Origin: Carnegiea gigantea
Taxonomy: Eukaryota > Streptophyta > Magnoliopsida > Caryophyllales > Cactaceae
Assembly (NCBI GenBank): GCA_029747015.1
Contig: JAKOGI010000001.1
Coordinates: forward strand, 310,001 to 374,000
Direction: 5' to 3'
DNA: 64,000 bases
How positions within the stretch are numbered: position 1 is the first letter of the stretch; every line of letters begins with the position of its first letter. Made by a program: the position numbers and the translations under genes. The notes under the pieces were generated by a model. The model was given only the letters and a program-made list of their open reading frames with translations. It had not been told where the DNA came from and made no database searches. This document shows, piece by piece, positions 1 to 11,078 of this stretch.

Positions 1-310
1 AAAAAGAAAAGAAATTATTATTATTTAAGGGGCCGAAGCCCCTTCTTTGAAGGAAGGGAGGAGGAAGGGGGCGACAAGGGTTTGGAACTCGTGACCCCCC
101 CATCGTGATTTCTCCCTCAACCCTAGCTGCCAGCAGAGCAAGCAAGGGTTCGTGTCTAACCCTAATATGTCCAATTAGCTTAGGAGTTGGGTCCTTTAGT
201 TTGGAACGAGGTGGGCTTCCTCTTCCTTCTATTCATTGTTAAATTCAATGAAACTTATTGATTATTGATTATAGTTCATTCAGAATTCGACCTGATTATC
301 AGTGATTGGA

Positions 311-890
311 GGAATAAAGGTTATCGATCATTGAAAGTTTATTGAAAATATATTGATTACTGTAAGTTTATGGAAACCTTATCGATCATTGAAAGTTTAT
401 TGAAAATATATTGATTATGGCAAGTTTATGGAACGTTTATCGATCATTGAAGATCTATTGAAAATATATTGATTATTGCAAGTTTATGGAAAATTTATCG
501 ATCATTGAAAGTTTATTAAAAATATATTGATTATTGCAAATTTATGGAAAGTTTATCGATCATTGAAAGTCTATTGAAAATATATTGATTATTGCAAGTT
601 TATGGAAAGTTTATCAATCATTGAAAGTTTATTGAAAATATATTGATTATTGCAAGTTTATGGAAAGTTTATCGATCATTGAAAGTCTATTGAAAATATA
701 TTGATTATTGTAAGTTTATGGAAAGCTTATTGATCATTGAAAGTTTATTGAAAATATATTGATTATTACAAGTTTATGGAAAGTTTATCGATCATTGAAG
801 ATTTATTGAAAATATTGTAAGTTTGTGGAAAGTTTATCGATCACTGAAAGTTTATTGAAAATATATTGATTATTGCAAGTTTATGAAAAG
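311..890 (+). repeat. 58-bp tandem array in the 5' LTR
   Basis: About 11 head-to-tail units with a 58-bp period. The motif TATGGAAAGTTTATCGATCA recurs at about 369, 427, 485, 543, 601, 659, 717 and 775. Units are AT-rich and slightly diverged, and one near 820 is shortened. Confidence 0.9.
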
Positions 891-911
891 TTTATCGATT
901 ATTCAATGTCC

Positions 912-1516
912 ATTGTTCTGCCAGAAGGCAGAAATTCAAATTCAACGTTTATTGTTCTGCCAGAAGGCAGAAATTCAAGTTCAATATTCATTGTCTGCCA
1001 AAAGGCAGAAATTCAAATTTAATGTTCATTGTTCTGCCAGAAGGCAGAAATTCAAGTTCAATGTTTATTGTTATGCCAAAAGGCAGAAATTCAAGTTTAA
1101 TGTTCATTGTCTGCCAAAAGGCAGAAATTCAAGTTCAATGTTCATTGTTCTGCCAGAAGGCAGAAATTTAAGTTCAATGTTTATTGTTCTGCCAAAAGGT
1201 AGAAACTCAAGTTCAATGTTCAATGTCTGCCAAAAGGCAGAAATTCAAGTTCAATGTTTATTATTCTGCCAAAAGGCAGAAATTCAAGTTCAATGTTCAT
1301 TGTCTGCCAAAACGCAGAAATTCAAGTTCAATGTTCATTATCAGCCAAAGGGCAGAAATTCAAGTTCAATGTTTATTGTCTGCCAAAAAGCAGAAATTTA
1401 TGTTCAATGTTTACTGTTTTGCCGAAAGGCAGAAATTTAAGTTCAATGTTCATTGTTCTGCCAGAAGGCAGAAACTCAAGTTCAATTTTTATTGTTCTGC
1501 CAAAGGCAGAAATTCA
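912..1516 (+). repeat. 38-39-bp tandem array with hairpin units, 5' LTR
   Basis: About 16 units, each carrying the short palindrome TCTGCCAAAAGGCAGA followed by AATTCAAGTTCAATGTT. Each palindrome could fold as a stem of about 6 bp. The array is open in several frames because the unit length is often a multiple of three; the resulting CQKAEIQVQ-type translations are not proteins. Confidence 0.92.
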
Positions 1517-1930
1517 AAGTTATACGTTATAAAACCCTGTCAACTGGTTGAAGAACCACGTCAATAAAGAATCTCAGTCCGTATAACGGATTGTAGAATG
1601 TTGTACTTTAATAAACAAGCATGTGAAGTTCAAAGCGCATATTGCTACATCATTAGTATACTATTCACATGACATAGTTACATGTTTCGCCTTATGGTTA
1701 TCATTCCATGTTTTATCGAAGAGGTCTATTCCTATATATGGCCTGTTACTGTATGGTACAGTGAAATCACCAGTTTAGTGACTCTATTGCATTGAACATG
1801 ATGGTTATTTTACTGTCAATGCTAAATTCATATAGTCTGTCACCTGGCAGCATCTTCAACGAAATTTAAATTCCCAAAATTTCAAGAAAAATGATAACAC
1901 TCCTAGCCCTTGGGTTGGGGGCGTTACAGA

Positions 1931-1942
1931 TGGTATCAGAGC
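1931..1942 (+). other. Primer binding site, element 1
   Basis: TGGTATCAGAGC begins 2 bp after the left LTR. This is the standard plant LTR-element site complementary to the 3' end of initiator tRNA-Met. Confidence 0.88.
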
Positions 1943-2545
1943 AAGGTCCTGCGACCATAGGCTGCGATATAAGTCTTGTATTGCATATAGTGGTCCAAGA
2001 ATGTTTCATGATGAGTTATCTTTCTATTGTCTTAAATTATCTTTCTATCAAACTCTAGAGACGTTGGAAGTCAAAGGTCTCCCTATTCAGTGAGTTAAAG
2101 ATTTTATTGCGCATTGAAAGACATTTCTCATTATACGGTCAAGCCTTACTATTGCGTCTCAAAACGTGCATTGGATTGCAATGCTGTTTTCGATGCTTAC
2201 ATGTTAAGATGCACACGTTGCTTGCTGTGTTCATGACAAGTTGTAAGTAATCAGTGATTACTTCCCTTGACTGGAAGTATTTTAGCCAATATCCTATTAT
2301 GTTATGTGTATGTCAAGGGGACTAAGCAATCACTCCTATTCATGCACGTCAGCGTAAGTGTTAGTAACGCTCAGATGTGGCCTTAATTTGGATAGATATG
2401 TGCGTTGGGAGGCGTCCTCACATCCCAACATGCACTTATTGTTATTCTTCAGTTAGCTCAGAGTTATACAAAGCATACCATGAGTATGCACAAGTGTGGG
2501 TGGTTTAACTATAGACCCTAGAATTTCGAGGACAAAATTCTTTTT
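1943..2545 (+). other. Non-coding internal domain of element 1
   Basis: About 600 bp lie between the primer binding site and the polypurine tract. I see no gag zinc knuckle, protease, reverse transcriptase or integrase motif and no long open frame. The last 40 bp resemble the 3' end of chromovirus internal domains. Confidence 0.75.
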
Positions 2546-2558
2546 AAGGGGGGAAGGA
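2546..2558 (+). other. Polypurine tract, element 1
   Basis: AAGGGGGGAAGGA lies directly before the TG that opens the right LTR. It is the expected plus-strand primer site. Confidence 0.85.
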
Positions 2559-2710
2559 TGTAACACCCAGAATTTTATCCCCTTATTCCGCCATTTTATA
2601 TTGTTAAAAATTACATTGACATGCCTGCTTAGGAGTTGTTTTTATTGAAAAGAATATTCTTTCTATTTTAGCATTATATCGGGCACTACATTAAGCAGTC
2701 TCCCGAATAT

Positions 2711-2945
2711 AAGTGGATAAGCTCGTATTAATTATGATGTGACGAGTGGATAAGCTCGTATTAATTATGATGTGATGAGTGGATAAGCTCGTATTAATTA
2801 TGATGTGACGAGTGGATAAGCTCGTATTAATTATGATGTGACGAATGGATAAGCTCGTATTAATTATCATGTGACGAGTGGATAAGCTCGTATTAATAAT
2901 GATGTGACAAGTGGATAAACTTGTATTAATTATGACGTGACAAGG
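2711..2945 (+). repeat. 33-bp tandem array in the 3' LTR
   Basis: Seven units of about 33 bp with the core GTGGATAAGCTCGTATTAAT followed by TATGATGTGACGA. The matching part of the left LTR lies outside the window. Confidence 0.9.
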
Positions 2946-3296
2946 TAATTATCCACAACAAAAGAAAAAAAGGAAAAAGAAAAGAAATTATTATTATTTA
3001 AGGGGCCGAAGCCCCTTCTTTGAAGGAAGGGAGGAGGAAGGGGGTGGCAAGGGTTTGGAACCCGCGACCCCCCATCGTGATTTCTCCCTCAACCCTAGCG
3101 GCCAGTAGAGCAAGCAAGGGTTCGCGTCTAACCCTAATATGTCCAATTAGCCTAGAAGTTGGGTCCTTTAGTTTGGAACGAGGTGGGCTTCCTCTTCCTT
3201 CTATTCATTGTTAAATTCAATGAAACTTATTGATTATTGTTTATAGTTCATTCAGAATTCGACCTGATTATCAGTGATTGGAGGAATAAAGGTTAT

Positions 3297-3700
3297 CGAT
3301 CATTGAAAGTTTATTGAAAATATATTGATTACTGTAAGTTTATGGAAAGCTTATCGATCATTGAAAGTTTATTGAAAATATATTGATTATGGTAAGTTTA
3401 TGGAATGTTTATCGATAATTGAAGATTTATTGAAAATATATTGATTATTGCAAGTTTATGGAAAGTTTATCGATCATTGAAAGTTTATTGAAAATATATT
3501 GATTATTGCAAGTTTATGAAAAGTTTATCGATCATTGAAAGTTTATTGAAAATATATTGATTATTGCAAGTTTATGGAAAGTTTATCGATCATTGAAGAT
3601 TTATTGAAAATATTGTATGTTTATGGAAAGTTTATCGATCATTGAAAGTTTATTGAAAATATATTGATTATTGCAACTTTATGGAAAGTTTATCGATTAT
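3297..3700 (+). repeat. 58-bp tandem array in the 3' LTR
   Basis: About 7 units of the same 58-bp repeat that has about 11 units in the left LTR. Confidence 0.88.
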
Positions 3701-3709
3701 TCAATGTCC

Positions 3710-4004
3710 ATTGTTCTGCCTTCTGCAGAAATTCAAGTTCAACGTTTATTGTTCTGCCTTCTGCAGAAATTCAAGTTCAATGTTCAATGTCTGCCAAAAG
3801 GCAGAAATTCAAGTTCAATGTTTATTATTCTGCCAGAAGGTAGAAATTCAAGTTCAATGTTTATTGTATGCCAAAAAGCAGAAATTTATGTTCAATGTTT
3901 ACTGTTCTGCCAAAAGGCAGAAATTCAAGTTCAATGTTCATTGTTCTGCCAGAAGGCAGAAACTCAAGTTCAATGTTTATTGTTCTGCCAAAAGGTAGAA
4001 ATTC
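3710..4004 (+). repeat. 38-39-bp hairpin array in the 3' LTR
   Basis: About 8 units, half the number in the left LTR. The first two units have the variant palindrome TTCTGCCTTCTGCAGAA. Confidence 0.9.
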
Positions 4005-4417
4005 AAAGTTATACGTTATAAAACCCTATCAACTGGTTGAAGAACCAGGTCAATAAAGAATCTCAGTCCATATAACGGATTGTAGAATGTTGTACTTTAA
4101 TAAACAAGCATATGAAGTTCAAAGCGCATATTGCTACATCATTAGTATACTATTCACATGACATAGTTACATGTTTCGCCTTATGGTTATCATTCCATGT
4201 TTTATCGAAGAGTTCTATTCCTATATATGGCCTGTTACTGTATGGTATAGTGAAATCACCAGTTTAGTGACTCTATCGCATTGAACATGATGGTTATTTT
4301 AGTGTCAATGCTAAATTCATATAGTCTGTCACCTGACAGCATCTTCAACGAAATTTAAATTCCCAAAATTTTAAGAAAAATGATAACACTCCTAGCCCTT
4401 GGGTTGGGGGCGTTACA

Positions 4418-6159
4418 TCCATTCTTTCCACTTTCTATCTCATAGTTTTCTTTGCTTGGTTGTCCTTCTCTAAAGCTGAAACACGCCTCTCTCTATAGCT
4501 CTCAGTTAGTTTGCTCAAAAGCCATAGTCACTAAATGTGAAATTTTGTGGTTAACTAGAATTTAATGGGAATAAAAAATTTGGTCCATGACTCTTCTTCA
4601 TCCTTTGAAATTCTTGTTGGTAGAGTTTAGTGCGGAAAAAATTGTTATTTCTTTTATGTAATCTTTTATTTTTTTGACATAAATTTCTTCACAATGAACC
4701 TTTGAAATTACATATCATTTGTTTATAGGGAGGTTCTGGTGAAGAGTCTATGGGATAAACATTGATTTAGGTTGTGCCATACATGTGTACATAAACAAAA
4801 CTTTAGAAATATGTTAATGAGAGCCAAAACAAAAAAATCCATGACCGCCAATTCAACATAACAATTTGATTTTAAGTGATAAAGAGAGGATGGAAATGAG
4901 CACTGTCAATTTTAGCAATGTCGAGCTTGTTAATCTCCCTGCCTCTCTACTCGTGTTTTTTCTAGCGTAGCAAATAGTAATTTGTTTAATCATCATCTGG
5001 CGAATTCACGAACAAAGAAAAAAAAACATAATTTTGGATTTGGTTTTTTTCTTAATGTTAATTCTAGGTTTTGAATGAAGGTTCGGGTTTTTGTTTTCTT
5101 GGTTGCAAAAATTATTAATAAAACTCATGAGATTTAGATCTTATATAAAATCTAAGGTTTCATTTCGTCCTTAAAAAATTTGGTGGGAAACAAAAGTTAC
5201 GGGAAAAGGGTAGGGAAAAAGTTAGTTTTTTTCCTCTTATTTGGATTGAGGAAAAAATACAAGAATTTGGATGATAAATTTGAATGTTGATAAATTACTT
5301 GAATCATGTTGATATCATCTAAGCAGTGCAAGGTTGAAGGAGGTTAGAAATTCTTTTGGGAACTTTTCTCAAATTTTTCTCATTATTTTATCACTTATTT
5401 TAAAATTTTTCTATCTAATTTTCCTCCATATTTTTTTCTTTGTGATTTTCTCTAAACCAAACATAAGAAAAAAATTAATTTCCCAATTTTTTTCTTCCTA
5501 TCAAATTGTTCGAGGCGCAAATGGAGCCTAATAAGTAAAACTTTAATCTAGTGAAAATCATGGAGAGAGGCTGATGAGGAACAAATTGATCTTGAACCCA
5601 TAAGTTTTAGCCTGTTTGAACTACGCTAGCCTAACAAAGCCACCATGGTTGACGGTGTTATCGTCATTAGCGGTAACAGACTTTTGAAGTCGTCGATGGT
5701 GGTTCACTGCAACTTTTCCTCTCCTTCGTTTTCCCCATTATTATTGTTTGCTTTTTCGATTCTTATACAATTCATGTAGCATGTTACGAATTGAAGCTTC
5801 TAGGTTCAAATAGAGATGGGAAGCTTCAGAGATGAACAAGCGAGAGAGAGAGAGAGAGAGATAGAGGGAGAGAGAGAGAGGAGTAAACAGATTCAAAAGG
5901 AATTATGGGAGAGTGGTGGGCTCAGCAGATTGGGGAGACAGAGAACCGGTTACCAATAATCGATCATAGGAGCTTACGCAAATTTCGATAAGGTGCATAG
6001 ATTATCGGTTTAAAATCAACGACTGCTTATAAATTAAATCATAGTCGTTGGGAAAAAAAATTTCAATTATGAAAGAATATTTGGGTGACAATAAGCAATT
6101 CAAAAAACAAGAAACGAATAAGATTGCTTCTTCAAATATCAACGGTTTACATGACACTT
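4418..6159. other. Spacer without recognisable gene
   Basis: AT-rich DNA. The longest open frame (65 codons near 5334) has no recognisable feature. Apart from one GA microsatellite I see nothing. Its right end is the left flank of the copia insertion, so it was once continuous with the DNA now starting at 18470, upstream of lipase A. Confidence 0.6.
5842..5881. repeat. GA microsatellite
   Basis: An imperfect run of GA dinucleotides, interrupted by ATAGAGGG. Confidence 0.9.
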
Positions 6160-6386
6160 TGTTAGATTATATTTTACCATGTTGCAATTGACAATGGTTG
6201 GTAGTTTCCTATTCCACTACTTCTTGCAGTTTCCTGTTCCTAAAAGGATTTGTACCTCACGCTAGGATTCTAAGCTTTGTATCAAGTGTATAAAAGCCTT
6301 GGCATCTTACGCATGAATAAACAGAGAAGCAGGGCACACGTTTGAGTGACCCAAATTTGTCTCAAATCAATCCAAATTTCTCTACA
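6160..6386 (+). repeat. 5' LTR of the copia element
   Basis: It begins TGTTAGATTA and ends CTCTACA. It matches 18238-18464 and 57777-58004. A TATAAAAG box at 6289-6296 is the likely core promoter of the element. Confidence 0.92.
6289..6296 (+). promoter_or_regulatory. TATA box in the copia LTR
   Basis: TATAAAAG about 90 bp before the LTR end, conserved in the other LTR copies at 18369 and 57908. Confidence 0.6.
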
Positions 6387-6399
6387 TGGTATCAGAGCC
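6387..6399 (+). other. Primer binding site of the copia element
   Basis: TGGTATCAGAGCC directly follows the LTR, complementary to initiator tRNA-Met. Confidence 0.9.
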
Positions 6400-6472
6400 A
6401 ATAAGGGTCTAAGATTAATTCAAATACCTAGATCAAAAATTAAGTTTGATCCTGACGAACAAAAAGTTCGTA

Positions 6473-7437
6473 ATGGAAAGTCATTCACCATATTTTTTTA
6501 CGTCCATCGGAAGGTCCCGGTGCTTTGATCACCACGTTAATCTTTGACGGAAAAAATTACGATCTTTGGGAGAAGGAGATTCAAACCGGTCTTAAAGCTA
6601 AAAACAAGCTAGGATTTATTGAAGGAAAACAAAAAAAGCGGAGCCTAAAGAAGGGGAGGATACGACTGAATTGCAAGCATGGGAGATGGTTAATTCCATG
6701 ATCTATTCATGGATACTTAACGTCATCGAACCCAAACTCCGCACAAGCATTGCATACGTAGACATAGCACAGTAGATGTGGGAAAATTTGAAGAAGCAAT
6801 ATGCCATATCCAATGCTCCAAAAATTCACCAACTTAAGTCTAAGTTGGCCGAATGTAAACAAGGAGGAGCCGAAGTTGTAGAATTTTATTCCAACTTGAT
6901 GGGATTGTGGAGTGAGCTAGAGAGCCAGGTTCGGTTCCCTAGGAGCACCTATGGCAAATGCGAATGTAAGTTAGGCGACAAGATCAACAAAATGGTCAAA
7001 GAAGAAAAAGCCCACCAATTTTTGATGGACTTGAATGATGAACTTTATTCGAATATTAGAGGGTAAATCCTAGCCATTGATCCTTTGCCATCGTTAGATA
7101 GAATGTTCAAAATGGTGCATCAAGAAGAATATCATAAAAACATGATGGTTGGGAGAGACGAAAGGGCTGAAAAGGCTGGAGCTTTCGCGGTGACAGGTAA
7201 GGAAAGTCAGACCAGAATGGACAGAGTAACATGCAAGTACTGCGCCAAAATTGCTCATGAAGAGGACACTTGCTATGAGCTCGTCGGATACCTACCTGGA
7301 TGGGGCTCTCGTGGACATGGTCGCAGTGGTCGAAGTGGATGTGGAAGACGGGCCGGACACGGCAAAGGACGTGGGTCAGGTCGTGACCAAGCGAACGCCA
7401 TGACTGGGCAGTTCGATGCTACTGGTTCAACAAATTG
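6473..7437 (+). pseudogene. Copia gag, broken
   Basis: Gag forms the capsid-like particle that packages the element RNA. Reading begins at the ATG at 6473, 86 bp after the LTR. Frames must be switched near 6530 and 6640, and stops interrupt the sequence near 6773 and 7064. Recognisable stretches include DGKNYDLWEKEIQTGLKAKN at about 6547-6606, typical of plant copia gag N-termini, and the block 6776-7066 (MWENLKKQYAISNAPKIHQL onward). The block 7085-7438 holds a degenerate zinc knuckle (CKYC then H then C) and a Gly/Arg-rich tail that would bind RNA. It is not functional. Confidence 0.85.
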
Positions 7438-9222
7438 ACCGGCACTGGCCACTGAATCACAACCAGCTCAGTCGATCAATATTCAAGGACTCACAACCGA
7501 GCAAATAGAAAAACTGCTGAGCCTTATTGATGCCCCGAAGAACGGATATGAGAAGCTGTCAGGTGAGCCTCTCTGGATGATCGATAGTGGCGCATCTAAG
7601 CACGTGACAAGGGATTTACGCTTGTTGAAGAACACTGAAACTATAAGGCCCATAATAATCGATCTCCTGAGTGGAAAATAAACCGTGGCCATTAAGCAGG
7701 GTTCGGTGGCGCTAGGAAGTCTTGGATTAAGTGATGTGCTTTATGTACCCAAGCTTAGTTGTAACCTCAGCTCGGTTGCACGAGTAAGCAAGCAATTAAA
7801 TTGTATTGTAACATTCTTTGACGATTTTTGTGTTTTGTAAGACCGTACTATGAGGAAGCTGATTAGAGTGGGTAAGCAGCGTGATGGGTTTTACTACTAT
7901 CAGGGAGCACCGGAGAAAAACATAGAAAATACAGGAAGAATCAATAATTTGTGGCATAGGAGACTCGGACATCAGAGAGGCGAAGCGATGTCTACTTTAT
8001 CTAATTTCTTAGGTTTTTCAAACAGTTCTTATCAGAAGTTAGAAGTTTGTGATGTTTGTTTTCGAGCTAAGCAAGCTAGGACTCCATTCCATCCCAGTGA
8101 GAATAAAGCAGAAAGTGTATTTGAATTAAAGCATTGTGATATTTGGGGGCCATATAGGGAATCCGCTTCTTGTGGAGCACACTATTTCCTTACTATTATT
8201 GATGATGCTAGCAGGGTTGTATGGTTATACTTGATGAAGGAAAAGAGCGCAGCTGGACATTTTGTGCAAACATTTGATTCCATGGTTAACATTCAATTTG
8301 AAAAATGTGTTAAGGTGATTAGAACCGACAATGGGTTAGAATTCAAGTCTGAACCCATGAAGAAGTTTTATGCAAAGAAAGGTATAATCTGCCAAACTAG
8401 ATGTGTGGAGATTCTTTAACAAAATGGAAAAGTTAAGCAGAAACACCGGCATATTCTCAATGTAGCAAGGGTGTTACGCTTCCAAGCTAACCTACCTTTG
8501 CGTTTGTGGTCTTACAGCAACTCATCTCATAAATTAAACACCCACAAAGCTTCTTCAAGAAAAGACTCCCCATGAGATAATATTTCACCAAAAACCAAGC
8601 TATGATCATCTTCGAGTTTTTAGAAGCTTGTGTTTCGCTCACAATCACTTTAAAGGAAACGATAAATTTGCATCTCGAATTCGGAGGTGTGTGTTTATGG
8701 GTTATCATATGGAAAGAAAGGATGGAGATTATATGACCTTGATCATCACGAATTCTTTGAGAGCACAAATGTAAGTTTCTATGAGGAGGTTTTTTCCTTT
8801 TGCCAAATCAAAGAAATCAGTACCTACTGTTGAGAAGCCACACACACAACCGCTGCCTTCCTGGTCTGATGAAGCCTTAGTCTCCCCAAACTCGGAAGAT
8901 GTGGTCCTGGGAGAATGAGTGATCGATTTGGGTGAAAGAGGGAGCAAGGAGCCCGAAGCCCAAACTGATTTGGGCCCAGAACGGCTAAACCCGGGCCTCA
9001 TAAGGGGGATCCACCCAATGGACTTGGACCGGCAGCCTAATCTAATAGAGTAGATCGAGAGCTCCTTTGGACAGCAGCCGATCTGTGACGATAGGCTGGT
9101 CTCGACCGAGCCTAAACGAATTCAACGGCAGCGCAAACCACTAGCCCACTTGGACAACTATGTTTGCTACAATGTTCGGTACAAAAACCCCGAACCTACT
9201 GCTTCACTACTATCAAACAGGT
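7438..9222 (+). pseudogene. Copia protease and integrase, broken
   Basis: The aspartic protease motif MIDSGASKHVTRD lies at about 7580-7618. Integrase follows at 7850-8419: the HHCC zinc site (LWHRRLGH, then CDVC) and then the catalytic core with CDIWGP and RTDNGLEF, carrying the two Asp of the DDE triad. A stop after 8419 and frameshifts break the rest, but the continuation is readable to about 8800 (ATHLINK, FMGYH) and more weakly to 9222. At 9223 a solo LTR interrupts the gene; the reading resumes at about 10443. It is not functional. Confidence 0.85.
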
Positions 9223-10437
9223 TGTTAGGAAGGTTTTAATATTTGTAAACCCCAAGCGCAAGGTGCGTCGTTGAGTATTCGTGGTATCATCCGTAGGGAG
9301 TTGGGTTTTCGAATTAATTCCAAAGCCAACTAAAGCATATCAATCTAGGCGGGACAGTGGGTGAAGGAAAGTAAAACTAAACTAATAAAACAAAGAATAC
9401 TTCAATTGTAATTAGACCTAAAGGAGACTAACTAATCAAGTCCAACCCTCACCTTCTCATGTTATACTAGTATTTAAGGATGATAGATTGTACAATTAAA
9501 GTTCACCTAAGCCTTCTCTTAAGGGTCAGTAGGCTAGTCTAATTATTCTAACTACCTATTTTCATGGAGTTAGCCTAATTAAACTACAAGATTGGCAACC
9601 CTTGACCTAGCCAGCGATCGAGACTATTTTCCTGTCCCAATCCTGACTATTCACTCTACCCACACTAGACAATCAACCTCACCTTTCAGTACAAGTCAAT
9701 TGCTCCTAAATATGGATGAAAACTCCTCCGAGCATTTCATTGAACACTTGGTAGGCGTGAGAGAAAATCCTAAATTCTAGCATAAACGAGGGGGGTAAAG
9801 GTCTAAACAAAATCAATCAGCCATCAAGAGGCTAATTAGAATCAAAGCAACACAATCTAACTACTAAATATCACAAAAGCGTATAAACAAAACATGAACT
9901 TTAATACACAAAATAAGAGAGGAAGAGGAGAGAAAATTTTTATTGATTGAATGAACTTGAGAATCTGCAAGTTTAAATCCAAACAATCAAAAACAAATTC
10001 TAATCTCTTCTAATCTAATTCCCCCAAATGAAGTTTTTATTGGCTAAACCTAAACTAAAAACTCCCAAAAAGTCGCGAAAGGAGAGCCCGGGGAGCCCCC
10101 GAACAAAAAGGCCGAAGGATGTTAAATAGAAAAAAATCGGGCGAGCGAGGGGGGGAGGGGTGGCACGTCCACCTCGTGCTGGGGTGGCATGACCATGCCA
10201 TGTGGCACTGTCACACCGTGCCAATTTTCTGGCACGGAGGTCAGGCCACCCCGTCGTCCCTTCTTACCTTTTTTTGCTTTTCTTGTCCATCTTCGCTCCT
10301 TTTCACGACGTTTACTCGATTGAAGTTATTACCTACAAAAGCAAATAAAACAAGTAAAAATTCTAAAGATTATATTATTATACGAGCTAAAATTAGGTAA
10401 AAGAGGCATATAAAATATGACAAATAATCACCTAACA
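9223..10437 (-). mobile_element. Solo LTR of the gag-only element family
   Basis: This 1215-bp block interrupts the copia coding sequence and matches the LTRs at 30524-31946 and 34765-36130, including the stretch TTTTAATATTTGTAAACCCC near its left end. It runs from TGTTAGGAAGG to CACCTAACA. The flanks CAGGT (9218-9222) and CAGCT (10438-10442) fit a 5-bp target duplication with one change. No internal region is present, so it is a solo LTR left by LTR-LTR recombination. Orientation follows the complete element. Short open frames in it are not genes. Confidence 0.85.
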
Positions 10438-10442
10438 CAGCT

Positions 10443-11078
10443 CCTCAGGTACGTGTTATCCATTACACAATTATGTCACATGTACTTGTTTTTCTCCCAC
10501 TCACCAAAGATTTCTAGCTACTCTTGCCAAAGTTGCAGAACTTAAGTTTTATCATGAAGCTGTAGAAGATCCTAAGTGGAGGTAAGCTATGGCTAAAGAG
10601 ATCCAAGCTCACATGAACAATAACACCTAGACAATTCACGACCTTCCACCAGGCAAAAAGCCCATTAGGTGCAAGTGGGTTTACAGGGTTATATATAACT
10701 CTGATGGCACCATACAATGATACAAGGCAAGGTTGGTAATTCAAGGTGATCTTCAGATCGAAGGATTTGACTATAATGACACGTTTACGCTAATAGCCAA
10801 GATGACAAGCGTACGATACTTTTTAGCAGTTGCTGTTGCAAAAGGCTAGAGCCGAAACCAATTGGATGTTAATAATGCCTTCCTTTATGGAGATGTGCAT
10901 GAAGACGTATATATGAAGTTGCCACCAGGGTTTAACTGTCCTGGAGAAAACAAGGTCTGCAAACTGAATAAGTCCCTCTATGGACTTAGACAAGCTCCCC
11001 GCCAGTGGTTCGCCAAACTTTCTTCCAAACTCTGTGAGTACGGTTTTGTCTGTTCATATGCTGATTACTCTTTATTCA
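10443..11078 (+). pseudogene. Copia reverse transcriptase, N-terminal part
   Basis: This continues the copia polyprotein after the solo LTR. It reads through FSPTHQRF and ATLAKVAELKFYHEAVEDPK, then, with stops near 10585, 10628, 10720 and 10849, reaches the RT block [20 protein letters not shown] and [16 protein letters not shown], ending ADYSLF. These are the core palm blocks of copia reverse transcriptase. It is cut at 11079 by another solo LTR and resumes at 17231. Confidence 0.9.

Larger units (their letters stand above)
1..1928 (+). repeat. 5' LTR (partial) of the non-autonomous element
   Basis: The sequence matches 2974-4417 of the right LTR nearly throughout and ends in the same GCGTTACA. 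It is about 480 bp longer than the matching part of its partner because two tandem arrays have more copies. Confidence 0.9.
1..4417 (+). mobile_element. Non-autonomous gypsy-type LTR retrotransposon, 5' end outside the window
   Basis: Two copies of a long LTR (1-1928, cut by the window edge, and 2559-4417) flank only about 630 bp of internal DNA. The LTR starts TGTAACACCC and ends GGCGTTACA. A primer binding site matching the usual plant initiator-tRNA-Met site follows the left LTR, and a polypurine tract precedes the right one. The wording around that tract (TTCGAGGACAAAATTC, then an A/G run) is typical of plant chromoviruses of the Tekay/Del type, so this is probably a deletion derivative mobilised by such an element. 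No gag or pol coding is present. The target duplication cannot be checked because the left flank lies outside the window. Confidence 0.88.
2559..4417 (+). repeat. 3' LTR of element 1, 1859 bp
   Basis: It starts TGTAACACCC and ends GGCGTTACA. It carries three tandem arrays: a 33-bp one near the start, then shorter versions of the 58-bp and 39-bp arrays of the left LTR. Unique parts match the left LTR closely. Confidence 0.9.

Noticed and set aside
300..1520. CRISPR-like regular repeat array
   Set aside because: The repeats are head-to-tail with no unique spacers, lie in plant LTRs and occur in both LTRs.
883..1567. Overlapping open frames of 92-185 codons with CQKAEIQVQ-type repeats (also 3671-4056)
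   Set aside because: They are translations of the 39-bp tandem array in an LTR, open in several frames at once, with no conserved start and different lengths in the two LTRs.
1931..1942. tRNA gene fragments at the TGGTATCAGAG sites
   Set aside because: They are primer binding sites next to LTRs; no cloverleaf can be formed around them.
10119..10400. 93-codon frame in the solo LTR, with similar frames at 31710 and 35767
   Set aside because: These lie in LTR sequence with differing frames between copies and no recognisable domain.
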